Below, piece by piece: positions 43,585-52,879 of a stretch of DNA of 64,000 nucleotides. The stretch is from Streptomyces pseudovenezuelae. Lineage in GTDB: Bacteria > Actinomycetota > Actinomycetes > Streptomycetales > Streptomycetaceae. The stretch lies in NCBI RefSeq assembly GCF_001513955.1, contig NZ_KQ948152.1, positions 1 through 64,000 of the forward strand, given 5' to 3'. A model generated the notes under the pieces. The model was not told the origin of the DNA. It was given only the letters and a program-made list of their open reading frames with translations, and did no database searches. The position numbers were made by a program, and so were the translations under genes. The first letter of the stretch is position 1. Every line of letters starts with the position of its first letter.

Positions 43585-46253
43585 ACGGCGCTCTCCCGGG
43601 CGTCGAGCGTGTCCAGCACGTGGGCCGGGGGGCCGGAGGCGATGACGCGGCCCGCCGTCATGACGTGCACGACGTCCGCGAGGTCGGCGACCAGGTCGAG
43701 GTCGTGCTCGACCACGAGGAGGGCGGTGCCGTCCGCCGCGAGGGCCCTGAGCACACGGGCCAGGGCGGTCACCTCGGCCGTGTCCAGACCGGCGGCGGGT
43801 TCGTCGAGGAGCAGGACGTCCGGGGAGCCGGCGAGTGCTCGGGCGAGTTCCACCCGGCGCAGGGTGCCGGTGGGGAGACCGGCGGCCGGGGCGTGCCGTA
43901 GGGGGCCGTCGAGGGCGAGCAGTCTCAGGGCGCGGGCCGCGGCGGCCGGATCGATGACGCGGCCCTGCTCCGCGCCCACCTGGACGTTCTCGGCCACCGT
44001 CAACGTCGGGAAGACGGCGAGCTGTTGGAAGGTGCGGGCGATGCCGAGGCGGGTGCGGGCGTGCGGGGACAGGCGGGTGATGTCGCGGTCGCCGTAGCGG
44101 ACCTGGCCGTGGGTGGGGCGGACCGTGCCCGACAGACAGTGGAAGAGGGTGGACTTTCCGGCTCCGTTGGGGCCGACGATCGCGGTGATCCTTCCGGGCG
44201 GGACGCTCAGGTCGACTCCGGCGAGGGCGGTGAAGCCGTCGTAGCGGGCGTGGAGCGCGTGGGCGGTGAGCACCGCCCGGCCCTCGGCCTGGGCCGTGTT
44301 CCCCCGCGCACGGCGCGTGCGGGGCGCGCGGTCGGGCGACGGGGGCACGGGTGGGGGAGGAGCGCCGTCGGGTGGGATGTCGCGGTCGGGTGCGCGGAGG
44401 GAAGCGCGCAGGCGGTGTCGCAGCTCGGCTCCCAGCGGGGTGAGGACGGCCGGTTCGCCCGGCCGCCGGCGCCCTGCCAGCGCCCGCACCGCCTCGTACG
44501 GCCCCCCTGGAAAACGGCCGACCAGGACCGCCAGCACCCCGATCAGCGCCGCCGCCACCCCGCCCCGGGCCCCCGCGTCCAGGCCGACCAGCAGAGCCGC
44601 CGCTCCCAGGGCGCCCAGGGTGCTGTCGGCGCCCAGGACGACCACCGCGGCGAACCAGAGCAGGCCGCGGACGGGGTCGTAGGCGGTCGGGTCGAAGGCG
44701 CGCAGGCCCATGCCGAGCATGCCGCCGCCCAGCGCGGCCAGCGCGGCGCCCGCGACGAAGACGAGCAGCTTCAGGGCGGGGACCCGGACGCCCGCCGCCG
44801 AGGCTCCGGACTCGTGGTCGCGCAGGGCGGCCAGGGCCCGGCCCGTGCGGCCCCTGCGCAGCGCGCGGGTGGCCAGCAGGGCGAGGGCGAGCAGGGCCAG
44901 CTCCAGGACGTAGTAGGCGCGGTCCCCGTCGAAGCCCTCGGGCCGGCCCAGGGACAGGCCGGACGTGGCGTACGGCTGGGCGAAGACGAAGCGGCTCACG
45001 CCGACGCCGACCGCGAAGGTCGCGAGGGCGAGCGCCAGGCCCCGGCGGGTGATCGCCGGCCAGCCGGTCAGCAGACCCAGGGGGGCCACCAGGACCACCG
45101 CCAGCGCCAGCGCGGCCGGCTCCGGCAGCCGGGGCAGGCCGGGGAAGCGGCCCGCCGCCAGCAGGGCCGTGAACAGGGCGCCCAGGCCCGCGTAGGCCGC
45201 TTGGCCGAGGGAGATCTGGCCGCTGCGGCCGGTCACGACCACCAGGGACAGCAGCACCACGCCCAGCGCGGGGACCTGGACCGAGGTGTGCAGGTCCGAA
45301 CCCGCGAAGCCCAGCGGCAGCAGGAACAGCACCACCGCGACGATCCAGGCGCCCTGAGGGGTCGGCACGCGCGCGGTCGCCGTGCGCGGGAGCGCGTCCC
45401 GGGTGCCGACGCGGGGCAGCGCCAGGGCCGCGAGGAGCAGGGCCACGACGAACAGGTTCGCGCCCACCGCCTGGAGCAGCGGCTCGGCCCGGCCCGACGG
45501 GTGCAGCCGGGTCAGCTGGCTCTGCCCCACGCCGATGGCCAGGGCCGTCACCACCGCCACCGGCAGGCTGCGCATCCGCGCGGCCACCGCGACCGCCACC
45601 ACCTCCATGACGAGCAGGGGCAGCCCGTACGGGTCCAGGCGGACGAAGGGGGCCAGCAGCACGCCCGTCAGACCCGCCGTGAACGACCCGAACGCCCAGC
45701 CGGCCGCCGCCACCCGGTCGGCGTCGATCCCGCCGAGCACGGCCAGACGGCGATCGTCCACGACGGCCCGCAGCTCCCGTCCGAAGCGCGTCCAGCGGAT
45801 CACCGAGCCCACACCCGCGGCCAGGACCAGGACGACCGCAAGCTGCCCCCACGGGTCGGCCGGCACCAGCTCCGGGGCGTCGTCCCGGGCACCCTGACCC
45901 CACAGCAGCGCGGCCCCGCCCACCAGCAGCACGAAGACGCCGAGGGAGGCCACCAGGGTCTGCGCCGGGTCGCCGCCCAGGACGGACAGGGGCCGGAAGA
46001 CGAAACGCTCCAGCAGCACGCCCAGGGCCGGCGCCAGGAGCAGCAGGGTCACCGCGGCCCCGGCCCACAGCGGCCAGCCCCACTCGACCACGCACTGCCG
46101 CAGCACGTACGCGCACACCATCGCGATCGCCCCGTGCGCGAAGTTCAGCACGCCCGTCGCGCGGTACGTCACGATCAGGCCGATTCCGGTGAGCGCGGCC
46201 GCGCCGCCGACCGACAACCCGGCGAGGGTGAGGTCGTAGGTCAGCGACGACAT
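43581..46253 (-). CDS. LivH-LivM-LivG triple fusion: permeases and ATPase of a branched-chain amino acid type ABC importer
   Basis: The 890-residue protein fuses three subunits. Residues 1 to about 290 are LivH-like (GIGLIVTYRATGVLNFAHGA), about 310-600 LivM-like (GRSGQISLGQAAYAGLGALF), then after a Pro-rich linker (residues about 620-655) a LivG-like ATPase with P-loop GPNGAGKST (about residue 690), a family-typical signature LPTGTLRRVELARAL and Walker B VLLLDEPAAGLD. The substrate may be amino acids, urea or short amides. It is coupled at both ends with neighbouring genes (ATGA). Fusing both permeases and an ATPase in one chain fixes their stoichiometry. Confidence 0.9.
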   Translation of the reverse strand: MSSLTYDLTLAGLSVGGAAALTGIGLIVTYRATGVLNFAHGAIAMVCAYVLRQCVVEWGWPLWAGAAVTLLLLAPALGVLLERFVFRPLSVLGGDPAQTLVASLGVFVLLVGGAALLWGQGARDDAPELVPADPWGQLAVVLVLAAGVGSVIRWTRFGRELRAVVDDRRLAVLGGIDADRVAAAGWAFGSFTAGLTGVLLAPFVRLDPYGLPLLVMEVVAVAVAARMRSLPVAVVTALAIGVGQSQLTRLHPSGRAEPLLQAVGANLFVVALLLAALALPRVGTRDALPRTATARVPTPQGAWIVAVVLFLLPLGFAGSDLHTSVQVPALGVVLLSLVVVTGRSGQISLGQAAYAGLGALFTALLAAGRFPGLPRLPEPAALALAVVLVAPLGLLTGWPAITRRGLALALATFAVGVGVSRFVFAQPYATSGLSLGRPEGFDGDRAYYVLELALLALALLATRALRRGRTGRALAALRDHESGASAAGVRVPALKLLVFVAGAALAALGGGMLGMGLRAFDPTAYDPVRGLLWFAAVVVLGADSTLGALGAAALLVGLDAGARGGVAAALIGVLAVLVGRFPGGPYEAVRALAGRRRPGEPAVLTPLGAELRHRLRASLRAPDRDIPPDGAPPPPVPPSPDRAPRTRRARGNTAQAEGRAVLTAHALHARYDGFTALAGVDLSVPPGRITAIVGPNGAGKSTLFHCLSGTVRPTHGQVRYGDRDITRLSPHARTRLGIARTFQQLAVFPTLTVAENVQVGAEQGRVIDPAAAARALRLLALDGPLRHAPAAGLPTGTLRRVELARALAGSPDVLLLDEPAAGLDTAEVTALARVLRALAADGTALLVVEHDLDLVADLADVVHVMTAGRVIASGPPAHVLDTLDARESAV

Positions 46254-46744
46254 CAGTCGGTTTCCTCGACGGGCTCACAGATCGGGCAGGGGCCCAGCCC
46301 ACCGCCGGCCAGGAGCTTGGCGTCCACCGGGATCGACTCCGGCTTCCCGGCGACCAGCGGGCAGTCCGCGCGGTGCCACAGCGTGCCGCCGGGCACCATC
46401 AGCAGGTCCCCGCTGACCGCCAGGGGCGCGTCGGCCGCCGTGCCGGACTCCTCGGGCCCGGCGGGCTCGGCGGCGACCAGGAGGCCGTACAGCTCCTCCA
46501 CGCGCGCGGCGGCGAGCGCGCTGCGGCCGTGGGTGAGCAGCACCGCCCCGGCGACGATCAGCGCGGCGCCGGGCACCGTGCAGGAGGCGAGGTAGGGCAG
46601 CTGCCGCTCGGCGTAGAGCTCGCCGGAGACGCCGTACCAGCCGAGGACGCACAGCACCGCGCCCGCGGCGAGCGCGGCCCAGCCTGCCCACAGGACGGGG
46701 TGCACGGTCCGCAGTCGGGCTGTCCGCATCTCTGGCTCCCACAT
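46253..46744 (-). CDS. Two-segment membrane protein with C-terminal Cys/His motif
   Basis: The 163-residue protein has two hydrophobic segments (WAGWAALAAGAVLCVLGWYG and CTVPGAALIVAGAVLL) and a cytoplasmic C-terminal part with LWHRADCPLVAGKP and CPICEP, a likely zinc or redox site. ATG 46744 is taken as start; ATG 46729 is also possible. It is the first gene of the liv-like operon (stop overlaps the fusion gene). Function unknown; possibly an accessory or regulatory subunit. Confidence 0.75.
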   Translation of the reverse strand: MWEPEMRTARLRTVHPVLWAGWAALAAGAVLCVLGWYGVSGELYAERQLPYLASCTVPGAALIVAGAVLLTHGRSALAAARVEELYGLLVAAEPAGPEESGTAADAPLAVSGDLLMVPGGTLWHRADCPLVAGKPESIPVDAKLLAGGGLGPCPICEPVEETD

Positions 46745-46852
46745 GTCGCATGCCTGTCCATGTAAGCCAATCGCTTGCACTATGCCTTCTTGAAGCTGAC
46801 CCTGAAAGCACCGGGCGCACGTGGCCCGGACCGACACCCGGTGGTGAGCCAG
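46745..46852. promoter_or_regulatory. Divergent intergenic region of the liv-like cluster
   Basis: This 108-bp region separates the membrane-protein operon from the divergent lipoprotein genes. ttgcac followed by tatgcc lies near 46784-46795, but no promoter pair is convincing on either strand. Confidence 0.35.
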
Positions 46853-47401
46853 ATGGTTCTCGGGAGCGACCGCACGTGGGGGAACGGCAGCCGGGGGCTG
46901 ATGGCGGTGGGGTTCGCCCTCACCGTGGCCCTCACGGCGTGCAGCGACGACAGCGGCGGCGGCAGCGAGAGCCCGCCGCCGACGCCTTCCGTGGAGCGGA
47001 CCACGCCGTCCGCGTCGCCCTCGCCGAGCGGACCCGCCGACGCGGCCGCCGCCCGGCGGGAGATCAAGACGAACTGGGAGAAGTTCTTCGACCCGAAGAC
47101 CTCCACCGAGGACAAGCAGGCCGTCCTGGAGAACGGCGACGAGATGGGGCCGGTGCTCCAGGCCTTCAGCGGTGACCAGCGCGGCGGACAGGTGCAGGCC
47201 AAGGTCACGAAGGTCGGGTTCACCAAGGCGACCGCGGCCGACGTGACGTACACCCTGATGCTGAACGGCGCCACCGCCCTGCCGGACGCCTCGGGGACCG
47301 CTGTCGAGCAGGACGGCACCTGGAAGGTGTCGGTCAACACCCTCTGCGCGCTGGTCCAGTTGAGCGGCAATGCCACGGCGTCGGCTCTTCCGGGCTGCTG
47401 A
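46853..47401 (+). CDS. Lipoprotein of unknown function
   Basis: The 182-residue protein has a lipoprotein signal (SRGLMAVGFALTVALTAC, lipobox LTAC), a Ser/Pro-rich linker, and a folded region KTNWEKFFDPKTSTEDKQAV to the end that resembles small ligand-binding or low-molecular-weight antigen-type lipoproteins. GTG 46844 and ATG 46901 are alternative starts. Its last 32 bp overlap the following binding-protein gene in another frame, so the two are cotranscribed. Confidence 0.8.
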   Translation: MVLGSDRTWGNGSRGLMAVGFALTVALTACSDDSGGGSESPPPTPSVERTTPSASPSPSGPADAAAARREIKTNWEKFFDPKTSTEDKQAVLENGDEMGPVLQAFSGDQRGGQVQAKVTKVGFTKATAADVTYTLMLNGATALPDASGTAVEQDGTWKVSVNTLCALVQLSGNATASALPGC

Positions 47402-48662
47402 GGTCGTCCTCGCGGTCCTGCTGCTCGCGCCGGCCACGGCGTGCGGCAGCCGGCTCCCGGAGAGCGACTTCGAGCACCGGGAACGGGCCACTCCCGCCCA
47501 GGACGCCACCCCGATCCGGGTCGGCATCGTCACCAGCGCGACCAGCCCGGTCGGCGGCGGCGCCTTCACCGGCCCGCGCGACGGCGCCAAGGCGTACTTC
47601 GAGCGCCTCAACGCGCGCGGGGGCGTCGACGGCCGCCGGATCGAGGTGCGCGAGTGCGACGACGGCGGCAGCGGGGCCGGCAACAACACCTGTGTGCACC
47701 GGCTGATCGACGAGGACAAGGTGGTGGCCCTGGTCGCCACCACCGTCCTCGACTACGCGGGCGCCCCCCGCGTCTCCCACGCGCGCGTGCCCGACATCGG
47801 CGGCCAGCCCATCGGCGCCGCCTACGACACCTGGCCGCACCTCTACGGCATCTACGGCAGCCTCGCACCCCGCGACGGCAGGACCGGCTGGAACGGGAAG
47901 CAGTACGGCGGCACCGAGGTCTACCGCTACTTCAAGCGCGAGCACGGGGCCCGTACGGCGGCCGTCGTGTCCTACAACCAGGCCGCGTCCGCCGCCTACG
48001 CCCGGCTCGTCGAGCAGGGACTGAGGGCCGAGGGCTACCGGGTGGTCACCGAGCAGGTCGACTTCGCGCTGCCCAACTTCCGTGCCGTCGCGGCCGACCT
48101 GAAGGAGCAGAAGGCCGACCTGGTCTTCGACGCCGTCGACAGCCATGGCAACGCCCGGCTGTGCGAGGCGATGGACGCGGCCGGCGTCGAGGTAACCGCC
48201 AAGGTCACCAACGTGCAGAACTGGACCTCCACCGTCCAGGACGACTACAAGGACGCCCCGCACTGCCGCAACGCCCTGTGGGCGACCGGGTCCAGCAGGA
48301 ACTACGAGGACGTCGGCGACCCGGCCGTCCGCGAGTTCAGGGACGCCACGAAGGGCTTCGAGACGCACTCCCAGTGGCAGGTGGAGGGCTGGGCGGCCGC
48401 GATGTGGTTCACGGACGCGGCGAAGTCCTGTGCGCCACAAGGTGTCACGCGCGCGTGCGTCGACGCCTTCATGAGCCGCAGCCAGGACTACACCGCGCAG
48501 GGTCTGCTCCTCCCCGTCCGCTTCGAGCGCCTGGCCGACCCGCCGAGGTCCCGCAGGACCTGCCTCTCGGTGGCCCGCTGGCAGGACGGCCACGGCTGGG
48601 TCTCCCAGGGCGACATGAACCGCACGTGCTTCGACGTCCCGCAACTGCCGTATCAGCAGTGA
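47370..48662 (+). CDS. ABC transporter substrate-binding lipoprotein (Peripla_BP_6/LivJ-like)
   Basis: The 430-residue protein has a signal with lipobox (FRAAEVVLAVLLLAPATAC) and the type I periplasmic-binding fold of LivJ/UrtA proteins: IRVGIVTSATSPVGGGAFTG, GAKAYFERLNARGGVDGRRI, and a two-lobe pattern with VAADLKEQKADLVFDAV. It is the probable receptor of the divergent liv-like importer. It starts at ATG 47370 within the upstream gene. Confidence 0.9.
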   Translation: MPRRRLFRAAEVVLAVLLLAPATACGSRLPESDFEHRERATPAQDATPIRVGIVTSATSPVGGGAFTGPRDGAKAYFERLNARGGVDGRRIEVRECDDGGSGAGNNTCVHRLIDEDKVVALVATTVLDYAGAPRVSHARVPDIGGQPIGAAYDTWPHLYGIYGSLAPRDGRTGWNGKQYGGTEVYRYFKREHGARTAAVVSYNQAASAAYARLVEQGLRAEGYRVVTEQVDFALPNFRAVAADLKEQKADLVFDAVDSHGNARLCEAMDAAGVEVTAKVTNVQNWTSTVQDDYKDAPHCRNALWATGSSRNYEDVGDPAVREFRDATKGFETHSQWQVEGWAAAMWFTDAAKSCAPQGVTRACVDAFMSRSQDYTAQGLLLPVRFERLADPPRSRRTCLSVARWQDGHGWVSQGDMNRTCFDVPQLPYQQ

Positions 48663-48673
48663 GGGCCCGCCTG

Positions 48674-49828
48674 TCACCGCAGTGAGGCGAAGAACTCCCT
48701 CACGTCACCGGCCAGCAGGTCGGGCACCTCCAGGGCCGCGAAGTGGCCGCCGCGGTCGAACTCCGTCCAGCGGACGAGGGTGTTGGCCTGCTCGGCCCAG
48801 CGGCGGATCGCCACGTCCTCGCCGAAGTTGGCCACCGCGGTCGGCACTCCCGAGGTCCGCGTCGGGAACCAGTCCGGCACATGGCTGTTCTCGTAGTACA
48901 TCCGGGCCGCGGAACCGGCGGTGCCGGTCAGCCAGTACAGCATCACGTTGGTCAGGAGGGTGTCCCGGTCGATCGCGTCCTCCGGCAGCGCGGCCGAGGA
49001 GTGCGTCCACGCCTGGAACTTCTCCATGATCCACGCCAGTTGGCCGACGGGCGAGTCGGTGAGCCCGTAGGACAGGGTCTGCGGGCGGGTCGACTGCAGG
49101 GCGTTGTAGCCGAAGCCGTCCGTGGTGAACTCGGCGATGCTCGCGAGGCTCCGCAGCTCACGGTCGGTCAGCCCCTCGCGTGCCTTGTCGTCGACCGGGC
49201 CGAGCGGGATGAAGCCGACCGAGGCGGCGTTCACATGCACGCCGACCACGGACTCCGGCGCGATCCGGGCCAGCGCGGGGGCGATCAGCGCGCCCATGTC
49301 GCCGCCCTGCGCGCCGTAGCGCTCGTAGCCGAGCCTGCGCATCAGCTCCGCCCACGCGCGGGCCACCCGGTTGACGTTCCAGCCCTTGTCGCGCGTCGGC
49401 CCGGAGAAGCCGAAGCCCGGGATGGAGGGGATCACCAGATGGAAGTCCTCGCTCAGCGAGCCGATCACGCCGAGGAACTCGACGACCGACCCGGGCCAGC
49501 CGTGCGTCAGGATCAGCGGGAGCGCGTCCGGCCGGGCGGAGCGCAGGTGCAGGAAGTGCACCTGGGCGCCGTCGATCTCGGTGACGAACTGCGGGAGCTC
49601 GTTGAGGGCGGCCTCGTGCTTGCGCCAGTCGTAGGCGCCCCGCCAGTACGCGGCGAGCTCGCGCAGATACGGCAGGGCGGCGCCGTACTCCCAGCCGGCG
49701 TCCGGGAGCTCGTCCGGCCAGCGGGTGAGGTCCAGACGGGTGTGCAGGTCGTCGAGCTGCGCCTGCGGGATGTCGATCCGGAAGGGGCGGATCTCACGGT
49801 TCTCTGCGGTCGCGCTGTTGTCTGCCAT
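48674..49828 (-). CDS. Epoxide hydrolase (EHN/alpha-beta hydrolase)
   Basis: The 384-residue enzyme has the N-terminal EHN domain (FRIDIPQAQLDDLHTRLDLT, WPDEL) and an alpha/beta hydrolase core with oxyanion-hole HGWPGS, nucleophile Asp in GAQGGDMGA and the catalytic His in FDRGGHFAALE. It hydrates epoxides to diols, probably for detoxification. ATG 49828 has TACCTT (49835-49840, minus strand) 6 nt upstream and no ribosome site, hence predicted leaderless. A divergent WYL regulator controls it by inference. Confidence 0.93.
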   Translation of the reverse strand: MADNSATAENREIRPFRIDIPQAQLDDLHTRLDLTRWPDELPDAGWEYGAALPYLRELAAYWRGAYDWRKHEAALNELPQFVTEIDGAQVHFLHLRSARPDALPLILTHGWPGSVVEFLGVIGSLSEDFHLVIPSIPGFGFSGPTRDKGWNVNRVARAWAELMRRLGYERYGAQGGDMGALIAPALARIAPESVVGVHVNAASVGFIPLGPVDDKAREGLTDRELRSLASIAEFTTDGFGYNALQSTRPQTLSYGLTDSPVGQLAWIMEKFQAWTHSSAALPEDAIDRDTLLTNVMLYWLTGTAGSAARMYYENSHVPDWFPTRTSGVPTAVANFGEDVAIRRWAEQANTLVRWTEFDRGGHFAALEVPDLLAGDVREFFASLR

Positions 49829-49849
49829 GAGTCCAAGGTAGGAAGGCTT

Positions 49850-49868
49850 GCGGACAGCTTCTGTCCGC
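49850..49868. promoter_or_regulatory. Perfect palindromic operator between the epoxide hydrolase and WYL regulator genes
   Basis: gcggacag-ctt-ctgtccgc is a perfect 8-bp dyad with a 3-bp spacer. It lies between the two divergent -10 boxes (49835-49840 on minus, 49878-49883 on plus), where the -35 regions of both promoters fall, so one dimer could regulate both genes. Confidence 0.75.
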
Positions 49869-49890
49869 AATGGCTGGCAGACTCGGCGTC

Positions 49891-50943
49891 ATGTTGGAGA
49901 CCTCGGCACGACTTCTGCGCCTGCTCTCGCTCCTCCAGGCCCACCGCGAATGGTCCGGCAACGACCTCGCCGACCGCCTGGGCGTCACCGCGCGCACCGT
50001 GCGCCGGGACGTGGACCGGCTGCGCGAGCTGGGCTACCCCGTCAACGCCAGCCCCGGCACCGGCGGCGGCTACCAGCTGGGCGCGGGCGCCGAGCTGCCC
50101 CCGCTGCTCCTGGACGATGACGAGGCCGTCGCGGTCGCCGTCGGCCTGCGCACGGCCGCGGGACAGGGCATCGAGGGCATCGGCGAGACCTCGGTACGCG
50201 CCCTGGCCAAGCTGGAGCAGGTGCTGCCGAGCCGGCTGCGCCGCCGGGTGGGCGCCCTGAACGCCTTCACCGTGCCGATGCTGCGTGGCCCGCAGCCGAA
50301 TGCCGTCGATCCCGGCGTCCTCACCGAGCTCGCCCACCTCTGCCGGGACGCCGAGCGGCTGCGCTTCGAGTACAGCGACCACGGCGGCGCCGCCAGCCGC
50401 CGTACCGTCGAACCGCACCGCCTGGTGTGCAGCGAGCGGCGCTGGTACCTGGTCGCCTGGGACCTCGACCGGGACGACTGGCGGACCTTCCGCGTCGACC
50501 GGATCATCCCGAAGCCGCCGCACGGCCCCCGGTTCGCGCCGCGCACCCCGCCCGCCGAGGACCTCGCCGCCTACGTCTCGCGGGGAGTGTCCACGCGCGC
50601 GTACGCCTCGCACGCGGTGGTACGGCTGCTGGTGCCCAAGGACCGGGCCGCCGAGCGGATCTCACCGAGCGCCGGGGTCCTGGAGGCCGAGGGACCCGAC
50701 AGCTGCATCCTGCGCACCGGGGCGTCGAGCCTCGACGTGATGGTGATCCACGTGATGATGACGGGCTTCGACTTCGAGGTGCTGGAGCCGGCCGAGCTGA
50801 CCGAGGCGATCAGGACGGCTCACGACCGCCTCGCTCGCTCGCTTGCTCGCTCTTCGGCTCGGGCTGCGGAGCCAGGGCCGCGTACTCCGGATGGTGCAGG
50901 TCGAACGCCGGGGACTCGGAGCGGATCCGCGGCAGGGTCGTGA
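49891..50943 (+). CDS. WYL-domain (YafY-type) transcriptional regulator
   Basis: The protein is 350 residues from ATG 49891; ATG 49870 would add seven. It has an N-terminal HTH_11 domain (LLRLLSLLQAHREWSGNDLA, VTARTVRRDVDRLRELGYP) and a WYL domain whose SERRWYLVAWDLDRDDWRTF gives the name motif. CAGACT (49878-49883) is 7 nt before ATG 49891 with no ribosome site. The 3' part overlaps the convergent ctaD gene by 134 bp, and its last ~35 residues are Arg/Ser/Gly-rich and probably not conserved. WYL proteins sense nucleic acid-derived or other ligands and often regulate a divergent enzyme gene. Confidence 0.88.
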   Translation: MLETSARLLRLLSLLQAHREWSGNDLADRLGVTARTVRRDVDRLRELGYPVNASPGTGGGYQLGAGAELPPLLLDDDEAVAVAVGLRTAAGQGIEGIGETSVRALAKLEQVLPSRLRRRVGALNAFTVPMLRGPQPNAVDPGVLTELAHLCRDAERLRFEYSDHGGAASRRTVEPHRLVCSERRWYLVAWDLDRDDWRTFRVDRIIPKPPHGPRFAPRTPPAEDLAAYVSRGVSTRAYASHAVVRLLVPKDRAAERISPSAGVLEAEGPDSCILRTGASSLDVMVIHVMMTGFDFEVLEPAELTEAIRTAHDRLARSLARSSARAAEPGPRTPDGAGRTPGTRSGSAAGS

Positions 50944-52513
50944 AGTTGTGCCGCGGCGGCGGGCAGGACGTCGCCCACTCCAGGGAGCGGCCGTAGCCCC
51001 AGGGGTCGTCGGTCTCCACCGGCACGCCGTACTTGGCGGTCTTCCAGACGTTGTAGAGGAACGGCAGCGTCGAGGCGCCGAGCAGGAACGCGCCGATCGT
51101 CGAGATGGTGTTCAGGGCCGTGAAGCCGTCGGCCGCGAGGTAGTCGGCGTACCGGCGGGGCATGCCCTCGGCCCCCAGCCAGTGCTGGACCAGGAACGTG
51201 GTGTGGAAGCCGACGAACAGCGTCCAGAAATGGATCTTGCCGAGCCGCTCGTCGAGCATCTTCCCGGTGAACTTCGGCCACCAGAAGTACAGCCCGCCGA
51301 AGATCGCGAAGACGACCGTGCCGAACACGACGTAATGGAAGTGCGCCACCACGAAGTAGCTGTCGGAGACGTGGAAGTCCAGCGGCGGCGACGCCAGGAT
51401 CACCCCGGTCAGGCCGCCGAACAGGAACGTCACAAGGAAGCCGCACGCCCACAGCATCGGCGTCTCGAAGGACAGCGAGCCCTTGATCATGGTGCCGATC
51501 CAGTTGAAGAACTTCACGCCCGTCGGGACGGCGATGAGGAAGGTCATGAACGAGAAGAACGGCAGCAGCACCGCGCCCGTGACGAACATGTGGTGCGCCC
51601 ACACCACGATCGACAGACCGGTGATCGCCATCGTCGCGCCGACCAGCGTCAGATAGCCGAAGAGCGGCTTACGGCTGAAGACCGGCAGGATCTCCGTGAT
51701 GATCCCGAAGAACGGCAGCGCGATGATGTAGACCTCGGGATGCCCGAAGAACCAGAACAGGTGCTGCCACAGCAGCGCCCCGCCGTTGCCCGCCTCGAAG
51801 ACCTGTGAACCGAAGCGCCGGTCCGCCTCCAGGACCAGCAGCGCGGCCGCCAGCACCGGGAACGCCAGCAGGATCAGGATCGACGTGAACAGCGTGTTCC
51901 AGGTGAAGATCGGCATCCGGAACATGGTCATGCCGGGCGCGCGCATCCCGATGATCGTGGTGATGAAGTTGACCGCGCCGAGGATCGTGCCGAAGCCGGC
52001 CAGCGCCAGACCCATGATCCACAGGTCGGGGCCGACACCGGGGGAGTGCGCGGAGTCGTTCAGCGGCGCGTAGGCGAACCAGCCGAAGGCGGCCGGACCG
52101 GTCGGCACCAGCAGCGACCCCATCACGATCAGGCCGCCGAACAGGAAGAACCAGTACGACAGCATGTTCAGCCGTGGGAACGCGACGTCCGGGGCGCCGA
52201 TCTGCAGCGGCATCAGCTCATTGGCGAAGCCCGCGAAGCTCGGGGTGGCGAACAGCAGCAGCATGATCGTGCCGTGCATCGTGAACAGCTGGTTGAACTG
52301 CTGGTTGTCCACGATCTGCAGGCCCGGCCGGGCGAGTTCCGCGCGCATCAGCAGGGCCATGACCCCGCCGACCAGGAAGAACAGGAACGACGTGATCAGA
52401 TAGAGGTGACCGATCTTCTTGTGATCGGTGGTGGTCAGCCAGTCCACGACCAGCCGCCCGTGCCCCTTGGTCCGCACGGGTCGTGCCGTCGCCTGCACGG
52501 TCTGCGTCCCCAT
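50810..52513 (-). CDS. ctaD: Cytochrome c oxidase subunit I (orphan copy)
   Basis: The 567-residue haem-copper oxidase catalytic subunit has about twelve membrane segments and the key sequences FGHPEVY (Tyr-His cross-link), VWAHHMFVTG (Cu-B histidines) and HFHYVVFG (haem a and a3 ligands). It reduces oxygen to water in the respiratory chain. ATG 52513 with gaaggggcg upstream is preferred over the longer version beginning at 52537. No ctaC, ctaE or ctaF is beside it, so it would depend on subunits encoded elsewhere, or be an alternative catalytic subunit. The C-terminal ~45 residues are hydrophilic and overlap the WYL gene. Confidence 0.94.
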   Translation of the reverse strand: MGTQTVQATARPVRTKGHGRLVVDWLTTTDHKKIGHLYLITSFLFFLVGGVMALLMRAELARPGLQIVDNQQFNQLFTMHGTIMLLLFATPSFAGFANELMPLQIGAPDVAFPRLNMLSYWFFLFGGLIVMGSLLVPTGPAAFGWFAYAPLNDSAHSPGVGPDLWIMGLALAGFGTILGAVNFITTIIGMRAPGMTMFRMPIFTWNTLFTSILILLAFPVLAAALLVLEADRRFGSQVFEAGNGGALLWQHLFWFFGHPEVYIIALPFFGIITEILPVFSRKPLFGYLTLVGATMAITGLSIVVWAHHMFVTGAVLLPFFSFMTFLIAVPTGVKFFNWIGTMIKGSLSFETPMLWACGFLVTFLFGGLTGVILASPPLDFHVSDSYFVVAHFHYVVFGTVVFAIFGGLYFWWPKFTGKMLDERLGKIHFWTLFVGFHTTFLVQHWLGAEGMPRRYADYLAADGFTALNTISTIGAFLLGASTLPFLYNVWKTAKYGVPVETDDPWGYGRSLEWATSCPPPRHNFTTLPRIRSESPAFDLHHPEYAALAPQPEPKSEQASERGGREPS

Positions 52514-52879
52514 CGCTCGCCCCTTCGCTCGGCTCACGCCATGATGCTCGCGCGGTCGTGCGCGGCGACAGGGGGCGTAAGGGGGTTCTGTGCTGGAACC
52601 GTGTATTTCCTATGCGGTGTCAGCTGGCACGGGCCTGTCCGGAATCGGCGGACAAAGGGGCCCGGGTCAGTTCTCGGACAAGCCTTCTCACGGGGCTTTC
52701 GGAGAAGTCGTACGACACGCGGTAATTGCGTTCGAATACCTTCGGAAGGGTTAGGGAAACGCCCGTCCGTGTGACGCAGTGCGAGGGAAACGGGTGAGGC
52801 GATCCTGTGACAGAAGCGTGACAGGGGGCGTGCGGGATCCGGACTTCCGCGGCCGTCGGGCAGGGCCTAGCGTGGCGGT
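52514..52879. promoter_or_regulatory. Divergent intergenic region between ctaD and the I78 inhibitor gene
   Basis: The 366 bp hold no gene. Near the right end, tgtgaca occurs twice (from about 52805, 11 bp apart), and TAGCGT (52868-52873) lies 6 nt before ATG 52880, predicting a leaderless mRNA. An A/T-richer tract ggtaattgcgttcgaatacc lies around 52719-52738. Nothing else is recognised. Confidence 0.5.
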
